Below, one piece after another: positions 34,105-42,388 of a stretch of DNA of 42,388 nucleotides. Position numbers and translations under genes: made by a program. Below the pieces are notes generated by a model. That model saw only the letters and a list, made by a program, of their open reading frames with translations. It ran no database searches and was not told the DNA's origin. Positions within the stretch are counted from its first letter, which is position 1. Every line of letters begins with the position of its first letter. The DNA comes from Frateuria sp. Soil773 (GTDB taxonomy: Bacteria > Pseudomonadota > Gammaproteobacteria > Xanthomonadales > Rhodanobacteraceae): positions 44,698 to 87,085 of the forward strand of contig NZ_LMSL01000040.1 of assembly GCF_001428405.1 (NCBI RefSeq), given 5' to 3'.

Positions 34105-34868
34105 GCGATGCCATGCGGCCACGGCTGACGACGTTCGCCGCGGCGCTGGCCTTGCTGCTGCTGGCCGCGCCGTTCGCGGGCCTGGCGATCGCCACCGACT
34201 GGCGCCATCTCGGCTTCGCGCGCGGCGACGGCGACGCGGTGGCGGTGTCGCTGGGCCTGAGCCTGGTCGCGCTGGCGCTGATCGTGGCGCTGGGCACGCC
34301 GCTGGCGTGGTGGCTGGCGCGCCATCGCGTACGCGGGCAGTGGCTGGTCGACGCGCTGCTGCTGCTGGCCCTGCTCACGCCGCCGCTGGCGATGGGCCTG
34401 TTGCTCGCCACGATGTACGGCCCCTACGGTCCGGCCGGGCAGTGGCTCGAACGGGCCGGCCTGCTGCTCACCAACTCGGCGCCGGCCTTCGTGATTGCGC
34501 AGTTCTACGCCGCCTTGCCTTACTACGTACTCGCCGCGCGCGCCGCCTTCGAAGGCGTGCCGCGCGAGCTGGAGCAGATCGCGCTGACGCTCGGCCATTC
34601 GCCCGCGCGCAGCTTCTTCCGCGTCAGCCTGCCGCTGGCAAGGCTCGGCCTCGCCGCCGCGGTGGCGCTGGCCTGGGTGCGCGCGCTGGGCGAGTTCGGC
34701 GTGGTGCTGATCGTGGCCTATTATCCGCAGGGCATCCCGGTGAAGCTGTGGACGAACCTGCAGGACACCGGCCTGTCGGCGGTGTACCCGCTGCTGTGGG
34801 TGTTCTTCCTGGTCGCCTTGCCCTTGCCGCTGGCCCTGGGCCTGGCCGTGCGCAGGCGGCTGGCGTGA
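34101..34868 (+). CDS. modB: molybdate ABC transporter permease
   Basis: A 255-residue inner-membrane permease with about six helices and the coupling motif around [28 protein letters not shown] (the EAA loop that contacts the ATPase) and [21 protein letters not shown] choose the TTG at 34101, which overlaps the modA stop (TTGA) and has GGGGA six bases upstream, over the ATG at 34113, which lacks a good ribosome site; the difference is four residues. Its stop overlaps the modC ATG. Confidence 0.9.
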   Translation: MSDAMRPRLTTFAAALALLLLAAPFAGLAIATDWRHLGFARGDGDAVAVSLGLSLVALALIVALGTPLAWWLARHRVRGQWLVDALLLLALLTPPLAMGLLLATMYGPYGPAGQWLERAGLLLTNSAPAFVIAQFYAALPYYVLAARAAFEGVPRELEQIALTLGHSPARSFFRVSLPLARLGLAAAVALAWVRALGEFGVVLIVAYYPQGIPVKLWTNLQDTGLSAVYPLLWVFFLVALPLPLALGLAVRRRLA

Positions 34869-35869
34869 TGCGGATCGACTACCGCATCGAGCATCCGGTG
34901 GCACTGTCCGCCTCGTTCGAGGTGGAGGGTTTCACCGTGTTGCTGGGCGCGAGCGGGGAGGGCAAGTCGCTGCTGCTGCGCGCCATCGCGGGGCTGCTGC
35001 CGGCGCGCGGCGAACCCTTCGGCGGCCTGCCGCCGCAGCAGCGTGCGGTGGGCTACCTGCCGCAGGGGCATGCGCTGTTTCCGCATTTGAACGCCTGGCA
35101 GAACGTGGCCTTCGCCCTGCGCGGCGCGGATCGCCGCCGGCAGGCCGTCGCATGGCTGGAGCGGGTGGGGTTGGCCGCACTGGCCGAGCGGCGTCCCGCG
35201 CAACTGTCCGGCGGCCAGCAGCAGCGCGTGGCGCTGGCGCGTGCGTTGGCGCGGCGGCCGCAATTGCTGCTGCTGGACGAACCGACTTCGGCGCTGGACC
35301 CGGCCACCCGCGACGACGTGCTGGCCGAGCTGATCGCGGAGGTGCATGCGGCGGGCATTCCGGCGCTGGCGGCAAGCCACGACCCCGCACTGGCCGCGGT
35401 GGCGGACCGGTTGGTGGTGATGCATGGGCGCCGCATCGTGCAGGCCGGCGCGCCATGGGAGGTGCATGCGCGGCCGGCCAATGGCGCGGTGGCGCGCCTG
35501 CTGGGGCATCGCAACGTGCATGGCGGGCGGCTGGTCGGCGAACCGGGGGCGCAGCGGCTGTTCTGGCCGGAGGGCAACGTGGCCTTGCCCGTGGAGACGG
35601 GTCTCCCTGGCGATACGGCGGTGGACTGGCATATCGCGCCGGAGGCGATCGAGCTGCACGAGGCAGGCGGTGCAGCCGCCGGCGACGCCGATGGCGTCGT
35701 CGTCGCCGCGACGGAGGTGCGGCAAGCCGGCGCGCACGGGAGTTACCTGGGATTGCGTTGCGGGCAGGCCAGGCTGTGGGCCAGGTCGCCGCCGTGGTCG
35801 CTCGACATGGCCGGGACGATCCGGTTGCGGTTGCCGCCCACGGCCATCCGCTGCTGGCCGCGGGATTGA
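34868..35869 (+). CDS. modC: molybdate ABC transporter ATP-binding protein
   Basis: A 333-residue ATPase of the molybdate importer. Walker [10 protein letters not shown]-loop LPQGHALFP, signature [15 protein letters not shown], Walker [13 protein letters not shown] and the switch His in ASHDP are in order. The C-terminal third (from about 230) is a MOP/TOBE-like regulatory domain ([16 protein letters not shown] and [17 protein letters not shown]), where oxyanion can inhibit transport. The ATG overlaps the modB stop by one base. It ends the operon; 62 bases separate it from fdhD on the other strand. Confidence 0.92.
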   Translation: MRIDYRIEHPVALSASFEVEGFTVLLGASGEGKSLLLRAIAGLLPARGEPFGGLPPQQRAVGYLPQGHALFPHLNAWQNVAFALRGADRRRQAVAWLERVGLAALAERRPAQLSGGQQQRVALARALARRPQLLLLDEPTSALDPATRDDVLAELIAEVHAAGIPALAASHDPALAAVADRLVVMHGRRIVQAGAPWEVHARPANGAVARLLGHRNVHGGRLVGEPGAQRLFWPEGNVALPVETGLPGDTAVDWHIAPEAIELHEAGGAAAGDADGVVVAATEVRQAGAHGSYLGLRCGQARLWARSPPWSLDMAGTIRLRLPPTAIRCWPRD

Positions 35870-35931
35870 TTTCGATCTGGGCGGTGCTGCGTGCGTCGGC
35901 TGCAAGGCGATGACACCCGGGCCGTTCTCCG

Positions 35932-36771
35932 CTATCGGCCGGAAACCAGCCGGTCAGGGTACGTGTAGACGTTGTGGCTGCCCGGTCGCGCGAAGCCGAC
36001 CAGGCATACGCCGGCGCTGCGCGCCAGTTCGACGGCCAGCGCCGTGGGTGCGGAAATCGCGGCCATGAAGCCGATGCCGGCATTGGCTGCCTTGGTGACC
36101 ATTTCGTAACTGGCGCGGCTGGTCAGCAGCAGCATGCCGGCGTCCGGCGCGATGCCGGCACGAGCCATCGCGCCGATCAGCTTGTCGAGCGCGTTGTGCC
36201 GGCCCACGTCTTCGCGCACCAGCACGACCCGGCCCTCGGCGTCGGCCCAGGCGGCGGCGTGGACGGCGCCGGTGGCGGCATTCATCGGCTGGTTGAGCGG
36301 CAGCTCGGCCAGCGCCCGCTCCAGCGCCGGGGCCGGGAATGGATTCGGGTTTCCGACGGGCCGCGGCTGGCGTACCGCGTCTTCGAGGTCGCGCGTCCCG
36401 CAGATGCCGCAACTGCCGCGCCCCGGCAGCAGGCGCTTCGCCTCGCCATCGAGCCGGGCGGCTGGCGCTTCGGGCGCCACCGTGATGGCGAGCTGGATGC
36501 CTTCGAGCAGTTCGATGCGCTCGACGGCATGCAATTGCGCCGCCTCGGCGATCAGCCCCTCGCTGAGCGAAAAGCCGAGGGCAAAGTCTTCCAGGTCGAG
36601 CGGGGTCGCCATCATCACCGCGAAGGACACGCCGTTGTACAGCATGCCGACAGGCGCCTCTTCGGCGATGCAATCCTCCACCCGTTCGTCGCGCCCGCGA
36701 CGCCATCGCTCGACACGGCGCGCGACGTAGCCAGGCGAAGCGGGACCGGGAGTTGGAGTGCTGGAATCCAT
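35932..36771 (-). CDS. fdhD: formate dehydrogenase accessory sulfurtransferase FdhD
   Basis: A 279-residue protein that passes sulfur from IscS to Moco before it is inserted into formate dehydrogenase. The conserved CGIC motif (GRGSCGICGTRDLEDAV) carries the sulfur-transfer Cys pair. Other motifs: EEAPVGMLYNGVSFAVMMATPLDLEDFALGFSLSEGLI, VREDVGRHNALDKLIGAMA and TSRASYEMVTKAANAGIGF. The start ATG 36771 gives a normal-length protein; an upstream in-frame extension is longer than the family. It converges with modC and serves the YdeP-type enzyme nearby. Confidence 0.93.
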   Translation of the reverse strand: MDSSTPTPGPASPGYVARRVERWRRGRDERVEDCIAEEAPVGMLYNGVSFAVMMATPLDLEDFALGFSLSEGLIAEAAQLHAVERIELLEGIQLAITVAPEAPAARLDGEAKRLLPGRGSCGICGTRDLEDAVRQPRPVGNPNPFPAPALERALAELPLNQPMNAATGAVHAAAWADAEGRVVLVREDVGRHNALDKLIGAMARAGIAPDAGMLLLTSRASYEMVTKAANAGIGFMAAISAPTALAVELARSAGVCLVGFARPGSHNVYTYPDRLVSGR

Positions 36772-36947
36772 GCGGGCATCATCGCCGATGTGGGGCTGCG
36801 CCACGATTGCCAGGGGGCATCGGCGCCGATGCCGGCCGTCGCCGGGCGGCGATGGCGGCCGCCGTTGCTGCAGCGCGCAGCGTAGCGTAATCATCGGCAC
36901 AATTCGTATATTCGCCATCTCGTGCGTCGGCCATCCGGGGAGCACCC

Positions 36948-37421
36948 ATGCGCAAAGCGATCCTTGTACTCGCGCTGCTCTGCTGCGCGGTTTCGCATGC
37001 CGCGGAGCCGGCCGCCGTCTACGTCGCCGTGCCCGACGGGCGACGCGTCGCGCTGTCGCCCGCGCTGCTTGCCCATGTGCCGCGGCAAACCGTCTCGGCC
37101 ACCGCGCACGGGAAAACCGCCAGCTACGAGGGCTATGACCTGCGTGCCGTGCTTGCGGCCGCGGGCGTCGCCCCGATCGAAGCGATCCGGGGCAAGCGGC
37201 TCGGCAACTACGTGGCGGTCACGGCCACCGACGGCTACAGGGTGGTGTTCGGCCTGGGCGAACTGGATCCGACGCTGGGCAACCGGCTGGTGCTGCTGGC
37301 GGATCGCGAGAACGGCCGCCCGCTGCCGCCCGGCGACGGGGCATGGCGCCTCGTCGTTCCCGGCGACCGGCGACCGGCGCGCTGGGAGCGCCAGGTGGTT
37401 TCCATCCGCGTGGCGGACTGA
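36948..37421 (+). CDS. periplasmic SUOX-fold (molybdopterin-domain) small protein
   Basis: A 157-residue exported protein with a signal peptide (MRKAILVLALLCCAVSHA). The mature part resembles the sulfite-oxidase-type molybdopterin-binding fold reduced to its core: YEGYDLRAVLAAAGV, IRGKRLGNYVAVTATDGYRVVFGLGELDP and GAWRLVVPGDRRPARWERQVVSIRV. There is no Cys in the mature region, so it cannot coordinate Mo by the usual thiolate. Such proteins occur near molybdate genes. Divergent from fdhD with a 176-base gap that should contain both promoters. Confidence 0.75.
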   Translation: MRKAILVLALLCCAVSHAAEPAAVYVAVPDGRRVALSPALLAHVPRQTVSATAHGKTASYEGYDLRAVLAAAGVAPIEAIRGKRLGNYVAVTATDGYRVVFGLGELDPTLGNRLVLLADRENGRPLPPGDGAWRLVVPGDRRPARWERQVVSIRVAD

Positions 37422-37486
37422 CCCGGGGCCGGATCCCCGCGCCGGGGCGGCACGACGATCTTCGTCCCGGCGGTGCCGGCGGACGA

Positions 37487-37505
37487 GGCGGGAACCGTTC
37501 CCGCC
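37487..37505. terminator. inverted repeat between convergent genes
   Basis: GGCGGGAA (37487-37494) and TTCCCGCC (37498-37505), loop CCG, between the ends of the SUOX-fold gene and the YdeP-type gene. No T-run on either side, so a bidirectional terminator is only possible. Confidence 0.35.
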
Positions 37506-37527
37506 CACTCCGTACCGGAATCGCCCG

Positions 37528-39843
37528 TCATCCCGCCCGCGCGGCCACGATGCGCACGGGAATCGACTTGTAGGACGGCGTTCCGCTGGCCTGGTCGTTG
37601 TAGTCGAGCGGCACCAGGCAGTTGCCCTCGGGGTAGTAGGTCGCCACGGAACCCCTGGCGATGTCGTGGGCGACGGCGATGACGTTGGCCAGGCGGCGCT
37701 CCGGCCCCTGGCCGATGGCCGTCTCGACCACGATTTCATCGCCGGGCTCGATGCCGCGTTCGGCCAGGTCGTCGGCGTTCATGAACACCACGTCGCGCCG
37801 GCCGAACACGCTGCGGTAGCGGTCGTCGAGGCCGTAGATGGTGGTGTTGTACTGGTCGTGGCTGCGCACGGTGGTCAGCGTCAGGATGGTCGGATCGACG
37901 GCGACGGGATCTTCGTCCAGCCCCTTCATGCACAGGAATTCGGCCTTGCCGGAGGGCGTGTTCCAGATCCTTTCGGTGGGCGGCAGCGGCAGCCTGAAAC
38001 CGCCCGGGACGAGGATGCGCTCGTTGTATTGCGCGAAGTCCGGGAAGACGGCCTCGATGGCGTCGCGGATGAGGTCGTAGTCCTCGATGTACTTCATCCA
38101 GTGCACCTTGCTGTCGGGCAGGGTGGCGGCGGCGATGCCGGCGATGATGGCCGGTTCCGAGCGCAGGTGCGGCGAGGCCGGGGGCAGCTTGCCCAGCGAG
38201 GCGTGCACCATCGACATCGAATCCTCCACCGTCACCGCCTGTGGGCCGCCCGCCTGCAGGTCGCGTTCGGTGCGCCCCAGGCAGGGCAGGATGAAGGAAT
38301 GCCTGCCGGTGAGCAGGTGCGAACGGTTGAGCTTGGTGCCGATGTGCACCGCGAGTTCGAGGCTGCGCATGCCGGCGAAGCATCGCTGCGGATCGGGCAT
38401 GGCGACGGCGAGGTTGCCGCCCAGGCAGATCAGCGCCTTCGAACGGCCGTCGCTGATGGCCTGCATCGCCGCGACGGCGTCATGGCCATGGGCGGTCGGT
38501 GGCTTGAAGCCGAAGGTCTGCTCGATGCGCCTGAGCATGTCGGCGCCCGGTTTCTCGGTGATGCCGACGGTGCGGTCGCCCTGCACGTTGGAATGCCCGC
38601 GCAGCGGGCAGATGCCGGCGCCAGGCTTGCCGAAGTTGCCGCGCATCAGCAGCAGGTTGGCGACCTGCTGCACGTTCTGCGTGCCGTGGTGGTGCTGGGT
38701 CAGCCCCATGCCGTAGGTGACGATGGTGGCGTTCGACCTGGCGTAGGCCGCGGCGACGTCGCGCAGTGCCTGCATCGGCAGGCCGGACTTGGCCTCGATG
38801 TCCTGCCAGGAAGCCGCTCGCACGTCGGCGGCCAGCGCCTCGAAGCCGCGCGTGTGCTTGGCGATGAACGCATGGTCCAGCACCTCGGCGCCGGGCGCGG
38901 CCGCATCGTCCATTTCCAGCAGCGCCTTCATGATGCCCTTGAGCGCCGCCGCGTCGCCGCCGACCTTCACCTGCAGGTAGGTGGACGCGATCGGCGTGGA
39001 GCTGAAGGTGGCCATCTCCACCGGGTTCTGCGGGTCGGTGAAGCGTTCGAGCGCGCGCTCCTTGAGCGGGTTGAACACGATGATGGGCACGCCGCGGCGC
39101 GCGACCTCGTGGAGCGTGCCCATCATCCGGGGATGGTTGGTGCCCGGGTTGTGCCCCATGGCGATGATCAGCTCGCAGTGATCGAAGTCGTCCAGCGAGA
39201 CCGTGCCCTTGCCGATGCCGATCGACTGCGGCAGGCCCACGCTGGTGGCCTCGTGGCACATGTTCGAGCAGTCGGGAAAATTGTTGGTGCCGTATTCGCG
39301 GGCGAAGATCTGGTAGAGGAAGGCGGCCTCGTTGGAAGCGCGCCCGGAGGTGTAGAACTCGACCGTGTCCGGGTCCGCCAGGCTGCGCAGGATCTCGCCG
39401 ATGCGCGCCACCGCCACGTCCCAGTCGACCGCTTCGTAGATGTCCTTCTCGGCGTTGTACGCCATCGGGTGGGTCAGGCGTCCCTCGCCCTCGAGTTGGT
39501 AGTCGCTCCAGGTCAGCAGTTCGCTCACCGTGTGCGCGGCGAAGAATTCCGGCGGCACGCGCTTCTTGGTGGCCTCCCAGGTGACCGCCTTGGCGCCGTT
39601 CTCGCAGAACTGGAAGGTGGAGGTGTGCTGCTTGTCCGGCCATGCGCAGCCGGGGCAGTCGAAGCCCTCGGGTCGCTTGCTGCGCAGCGCATAGGGCTTG
39701 TTGGTCCGGAACAGCGTGATCGCCGCCTCCGGGGCGTTCATCTGCTCGAAGACGGCCTTGGCCGTGGCCCGCAGCGCGCCCCAGCCACCCGCCGGGCTGT
39801 CGTAGGGATGGATGCCGGGAATGCCTTTGTCTTTGTCAGCCAT
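37528..39843 (-). CDS. FdhF/YdeP-family molybdopterin oxidoreductase
   Basis: A 771-residue DMSO-reductase-superfamily enzyme like E. coli YdeP (759 residues), which is linked to acid resistance, and related to formate dehydrogenase H. An N-terminal Cys set (Cys63, Cys66, Cys80 in FDCPGCAWPD and FQFCENGAK) could bind an Fe-S cluster. The Mo ligand is probably Cys196 in FPDCSNMCHEATSVG, at the place of selenocysteine in FdhF, followed by the conserved His. The C-terminal domain binds the bis-MGD pterin (MNADDLAERGIEPGDEIVVET). No Tat or Sec signal, so cytoplasmic. The start ATG 39843 follows AAGGTGG. It needs MobA and FdhD, both encoded here. Confidence 0.92.
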   Translation of the reverse strand: MADKDKGIPGIHPYDSPAGGWGALRATAKAVFEQMNAPEAAITLFRTNKPYALRSKRPEGFDCPGCAWPDKQHTSTFQFCENGAKAVTWEATKKRVPPEFFAAHTVSELLTWSDYQLEGEGRLTHPMAYNAEKDIYEAVDWDVAVARIGEILRSLADPDTVEFYTSGRASNEAAFLYQIFAREYGTNNFPDCSNMCHEATSVGLPQSIGIGKGTVSLDDFDHCELIIAMGHNPGTNHPRMMGTLHEVARRGVPIIVFNPLKERALERFTDPQNPVEMATFSSTPIASTYLQVKVGGDAAALKGIMKALLEMDDAAAPGAEVLDHAFIAKHTRGFEALAADVRAASWQDIEAKSGLPMQALRDVAAAYARSNATIVTYGMGLTQHHHGTQNVQQVANLLLMRGNFGKPGAGICPLRGHSNVQGDRTVGITEKPGADMLRRIEQTFGFKPPTAHGHDAVAAMQAISDGRSKALICLGGNLAVAMPDPQRCFAGMRSLELAVHIGTKLNRSHLLTGRHSFILPCLGRTERDLQAGGPQAVTVEDSMSMVHASLGKLPPASPHLRSEPAIIAGIAAATLPDSKVHWMKYIEDYDLIRDAIEAVFPDFAQYNERILVPGGFRLPLPPTERIWNTPSGKAEFLCMKGLDEDPVAVDPTILTLTTVRSHDQYNTTIYGLDDRYRSVFGRRDVVFMNADDLAERGIEPGDEIVVETAIGQGPERRLANVIAVAHDIARGSVATYYPEGNCLVPLDYNDQASGTPSYKSIPVRIVAARAG

Positions 39844-40171
39844 GCTGCCACCTTGCACGTTCGTATCTGCTGCAACGATGCCGTTGCCAGTCGCGGTCGC
39901 CGTTCCGTCGCGGCGACGAGCCATGGGCCGATTGCGTTTGCGGCGCCAAGCCTGTTCCGGAGGGATCGTCGAAGAGTAGGCTTGCCGACGGCTACTATCC
40001 TCTCTCCGGTTCGGGCTTGTCCATCCGGTTTGCGGCGGCGCCACCGCCGGGTGTGAAGGCTCTGCGGGTTCACTGATCGAGTACGCGCCATGCCGCACGG
40101 CGCGCTCATGGGCAATCGCCGGGCGCCTCGGCCTGATCCGCGCCCGGCGTCATCGATGCTTGGGAGGTTCC
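39844..40171. other. divergent gap between the YdeP-type gene and 40172
   Basis: About 330 bases that must carry promoters for both sides. No strong hexamer pair, operator palindrome or reading frame stands out. Only AT-poorer leader-like sequence and the ribosome site of the next gene are seen. Confidence 0.35.
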
Positions 40172-40408
40172 ATGCTCGTCGACATCTATCGAAGCGGCGT
40201 CAATCCGGCACAGTTCGTCGCCATCCCGATCGGGCAATCCCTGGCCGCCGCACGCCTTCCCGATACGCCGGATCTGGCGGACCTCCAGCTTTACCTGCAG
40301 GGAACGGACATCGTCTCCAGCGGCGAATTCGACGGCGTGGACGTCCGGGCGATCATGGAACAGCTCACCCGCGACGGCTTTGCCGCGTTCCAGGCCCGGT
40401 TGCGATAG
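40172..40408 (+). CDS. small uncharacterised protein
   Basis: A 78-residue soluble acidic protein starting at ATG 40172 with a strong GGGAGG ribosome site four bases upstream. It begins MLVDIYRSGVNPAQFVAIP, loosely like the VDIYR start of DUF6139 proteins (low certainty), and ends EQLTRDGFAAFQARLR. No membrane helix or signal. Lies 34 bases upstream of the EAL gene on the same strand and may be cotranscribed. Confidence 0.6.
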   Translation: MLVDIYRSGVNPAQFVAIPIGQSLAAARLPDTPDLADLQLYLQGTDIVSSGEFDGVDVRAIMEQLTRDGFAAFQARLR

Positions 40409-40442
40409 GTTGGACCCGTAACGCTACCAGGGGGGAGCCGCG

Positions 40443-41195
40443 ATGGAACAAAACGTCATCACGCCTGGCGCGGTGCATAAGGCGATCCTCCGGAAGGAGC
40501 TTTTCCTCGAATACCAGCCGACCGTGGCGCTCCAGGAGGGCGGGCGCTGCGTGGGGTGCGAGGCGCTGGCGCGCTGGCGGCGCGGTACGGATGTCGTCTA
40601 TCCGATGGATTTTGTCCCCGTCGTCGAGGAGACCCCGGTATCCGGGCTGTTGACCTACTGGGTCATCGACACGGTGGCCCGGGACCTGGGGGACTGGCTC
40701 AGAAACCGTGCCGACATCCACGTAGGCATCAACGTCCCGCCGGAAGTCCTGGGACGAGGCGGACTGGAATATGCCATCTGCAGGGCGAATCTCGCCGACG
40801 TCAGCCGACAGATCATCCTGGAGATCACCGAGCGCGGCTTCCCGGATCGCCTCGGCCTCGATGAGCTGCGGGGGCTGATCAGGGAACACCGGCTCGTCGC
40901 CATGGACGACGTCGATCTGGACGAGAGCAACTTCATCGTCTTGTCGCGGCAGCCCGTCCCGATCATCAAGCTCGACAGGGAGTTCGTGGGCAGCCTGACG
41001 AGTTCGGACGGCAAGCGGCTCGACCAGATCTCCACGTTCATCCGTTCCCGGGGCCATTACGTGGTAGCCGAGGGGGTGGAGACTCCCTGGCAAGAGCGGC
41101 TGCTGAAAGACGCGGGCGTCCAGTTCGCGCAGGGATGGCTGTATTCGAAGCCGCTGGCCGCCGTGGACTTCAAGGCGTTCTGCGCGTCGAGATAG
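40443..41195 (+). CDS. EAL-domain protein (probable c-di-GMP phosphodiesterase)
   Basis: A 250-residue stand-alone EAL domain, predicted to hydrolyse cyclic di-GMP. Metal and catalytic residues are present in order: EAL at 40-42, Asn97 (GINVPP), Glu130 (ITER), Asp155-Asp156 (MDDVDL), Lys176 (IKLDREF), Glu210 (AEGVET) and Gln230 (FAQGWLYSKPL). Loop 6, normally DDFGTGYSS, reads DDVDLDESN, so dimer-coupled activation may be altered and activity weak. No sensor or GGDEF domain. A long G-run and GGAG precede the ATG. Confidence 0.88.
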   Translation: MEQNVITPGAVHKAILRKELFLEYQPTVALQEGGRCVGCEALARWRRGTDVVYPMDFVPVVEETPVSGLLTYWVIDTVARDLGDWLRNRADIHVGINVPPEVLGRGGLEYAICRANLADVSRQIILEITERGFPDRLGLDELRGLIREHRLVAMDDVDLDESNFIVLSRQPVPIIKLDREFVGSLTSSDGKRLDQISTFIRSRGHYVVAEGVETPWQERLLKDAGVQFAQGWLYSKPLAAVDFKAFCASR

Positions 41196-41499
41196 GGCGT
41201 CCGCCTTGCGCGGGCGCGGGACGCGCCGCCATCGACGAGCTTCGAGGCTTCACCAAGCGCCCTGACTGCGTTGCCGCAGGATCACCCGGGCAAGCGCCGC
41301 GGACACTCTGTCCCATGCCGGACGGACAAATTGTCGGATGCGGGTCGCGTCCGGTCCGTCGCCGCCGCGTCAAGTGGCTGATGCTCCAGCACTTCACCTA
41401 CTGGCATGCATGTTGCCAGCAGATCCGTGGGCGGCGGGCGGCTCTCCCGCCGGACCGCGCTGCCCGGATCCAACCGATGCGCCACCGAGGAAACCCGGC
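41196..41499. other. gap between the EAL and HdeD-type genes
   Basis: About 300 bases. A hairpin GCGTCC/GGACGC just after the EAL stop (about 41198-41225) lacks a T-run and is at best a weak terminator. An upstream in-frame extension of the HdeD frame covers the right part, but it looks non-coding. No promoter could be named with confidence. Confidence 0.35.
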
Positions 41500-42063
41500 A
41501 TGACCACAGCCTCCCAGCACCCCGAGTCCATGAGCGCGGCCGCCCGGATGCGTGCGAGATGGGCATGGCTCTTCGCACTGGGCATCGTCCTCATCGGCCT
41601 GGGCATCCTCGCGTTCGCCAACATGGTCCTGGCGACGATCGCCACGGTGTACTACGTCGGCCTGCTGATGACCGTCGCCGGGGCGATACAGCTTCTTCAC
41701 GCCATCGGCGCTAGAAACCTGGGCGGTTTCTTCTACTGGCTTTCCGGCTGCGTCCTGTACCTCGTGGCCGGGATCACCGCCCTCATGAATCCCCTGCTCG
41801 CGTCGTTCATCCTCACGTTGTTGCTGGGACTGTTCGCGGCCGCTTCGGGGCTGTCCCGCATCTGGCTCGGCTTCCGTGCGAAGGCCCGGCATGGCTGGGG
41901 CTGGATCGTCGCCTCGGGCCTGGTCACCGCCATCGTCGGATTGATCTTCATTTTTGGCTGGCCGGTGAACAGCCTGTGGCTGCTGGGCATGGTCCTGGCG
42001 GTCGACCTTTCTTTTCAAGGATGCGCGCTGGCGGGATTGGCGATCAGGCTCCGAACCGCCTGA
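41500..42063 (+). CDS. hdeD: HdeD family membrane protein
   Basis: A 187-residue inner-membrane protein of the HdeD/DUF308 family, with about six helices in three pairs (WLFALGIVLIGLGILAFAN, TVYYVGLLMTVAGAIQLLHAI, GGFFYWLSGCVLYLVAGI, FILTLLLGLFAAASGLSRI, GWIVASGLVTAIVGLIFIFG, LWLLGMVLAVDLSFQG). E. coli HdeD contributes to acid resistance at high cell density. The start ATG 41500 follows CGAGGAAAC; an in-frame ATG at 41338 would add a 54-residue non-hydrophobic extension of poor character. Directly upstream of dnaK. Confidence 0.88.
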   Translation: MTTASQHPESMSAAARMRARWAWLFALGIVLIGLGILAFANMVLATIATVYYVGLLMTVAGAIQLLHAIGARNLGGFFYWLSGCVLYLVAGITALMNPLLASFILTLLLGLFAAASGLSRIWLGFRAKARHGWGWIVASGLVTAIVGLIFIFGWPVNSLWLLGMVLAVDLSFQGCALAGLAIRLRTA

Positions 42064-42096
42064 GCCGCCCGTGCGAAATGGCGGGATAGACCTTGA

Positions 42097-42388
<292 letters not shown>

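Noticed and set aside
36922-40056. A 1044-codon plus-strand open frame.
   Set aside because: It lies opposite the YdeP-type gene, whose motifs are unmistakable; the translation has no domain and runs through an intergenic gap.
41338-41499. A longer N-terminus for the HdeD-type protein.
   Set aside because: The extension is Pro-rich and unlike the family, while ATG 41500 has a ribosome site and the expected length.

Overview
The window is high-GC chromosomal DNA from a gammaproteobacterium, most likely Xanthomonadales (Rhodanobacteraceae such as Dyella, Rhodanobacter or Luteibacter, or a close Xanthomonadaceae relative). The evidence is the smc-zipA pair, an RpfE-type phosphoglycerate-mutase-like gene next to recJ, prfB-lysS close by, agmatine deiminase with N-carbamoylputrescine amidase, and a CRP/Clp-like TGTGA-N6-TCACG box. 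No rRNA, tRNA, CRISPR array, integrase or complete IS was seen.

Layout. 1-2.7 kb: a REP-like repeat, then aguB and aguA (putrescine from agmatine) and a secreted BamE-like small protein, all on the minus strand. 2.8-8 kb: yheS-type ABC-F, RpfE-like protein, recJ (ATGA-coupled) and a SpoIIAA-like protein. 8-10 kb: asnB, preceded by an asparagine-rich 45-codon leader ORF and a perfect intrinsic terminator; this is a candidate asparagine attenuator and the most interesting signal here. 10-14.6 kb: a periplasmic double retropepsin-like protein (minus), prfB with its +1 programmed frameshift, an 11-residue-repeat secreted protein, and lysS. 14.6-16.3 kb: a decayed membrane-protein remnant, a small membrane protein under a Clp-like box, yciI-like and bolA genes. 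16.4-21.5 kb: smc, zipA and a degenerate receiver protein. 21.5-24.7 kb: minus-strand small genes (membrane protein, DUF488, DUF2945) and pgm. 24.7-27.9 kb: an N-terminally truncated cytochrome P450, a MATE exporter and a Sfp/EntD-type phosphopantetheinyl transferase, perhaps the remains of a secondary-metabolite locus.

28.1-35.9 kb is a molybdenum operon: a Moco riboswitch leader, then moaA, moaCB fusion, moeA, moaD, moaE, mobA, an unknown 116-aa gene, modA, modB and modC, nearly all overlapping or touching. The cell would thus couple molybdate import, molybdopterin synthesis and nucleotide attachment to one Moco-sensing leader. The users of the cofactor follow: fdhD (sulfur transfer to formate dehydrogenase-type enzymes), a small periplasmic SUOX-fold protein, and an FdhF/YdeP-family molybdopterin oxidoreductase. 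40.1-42.4 kb holds a small unknown gene, an EAL protein, an HdeD-type membrane protein and the first 78 codons of dnaK, cut by the window edge.

Most long reading frames opposite the real genes are high-GC shadows and are left out.
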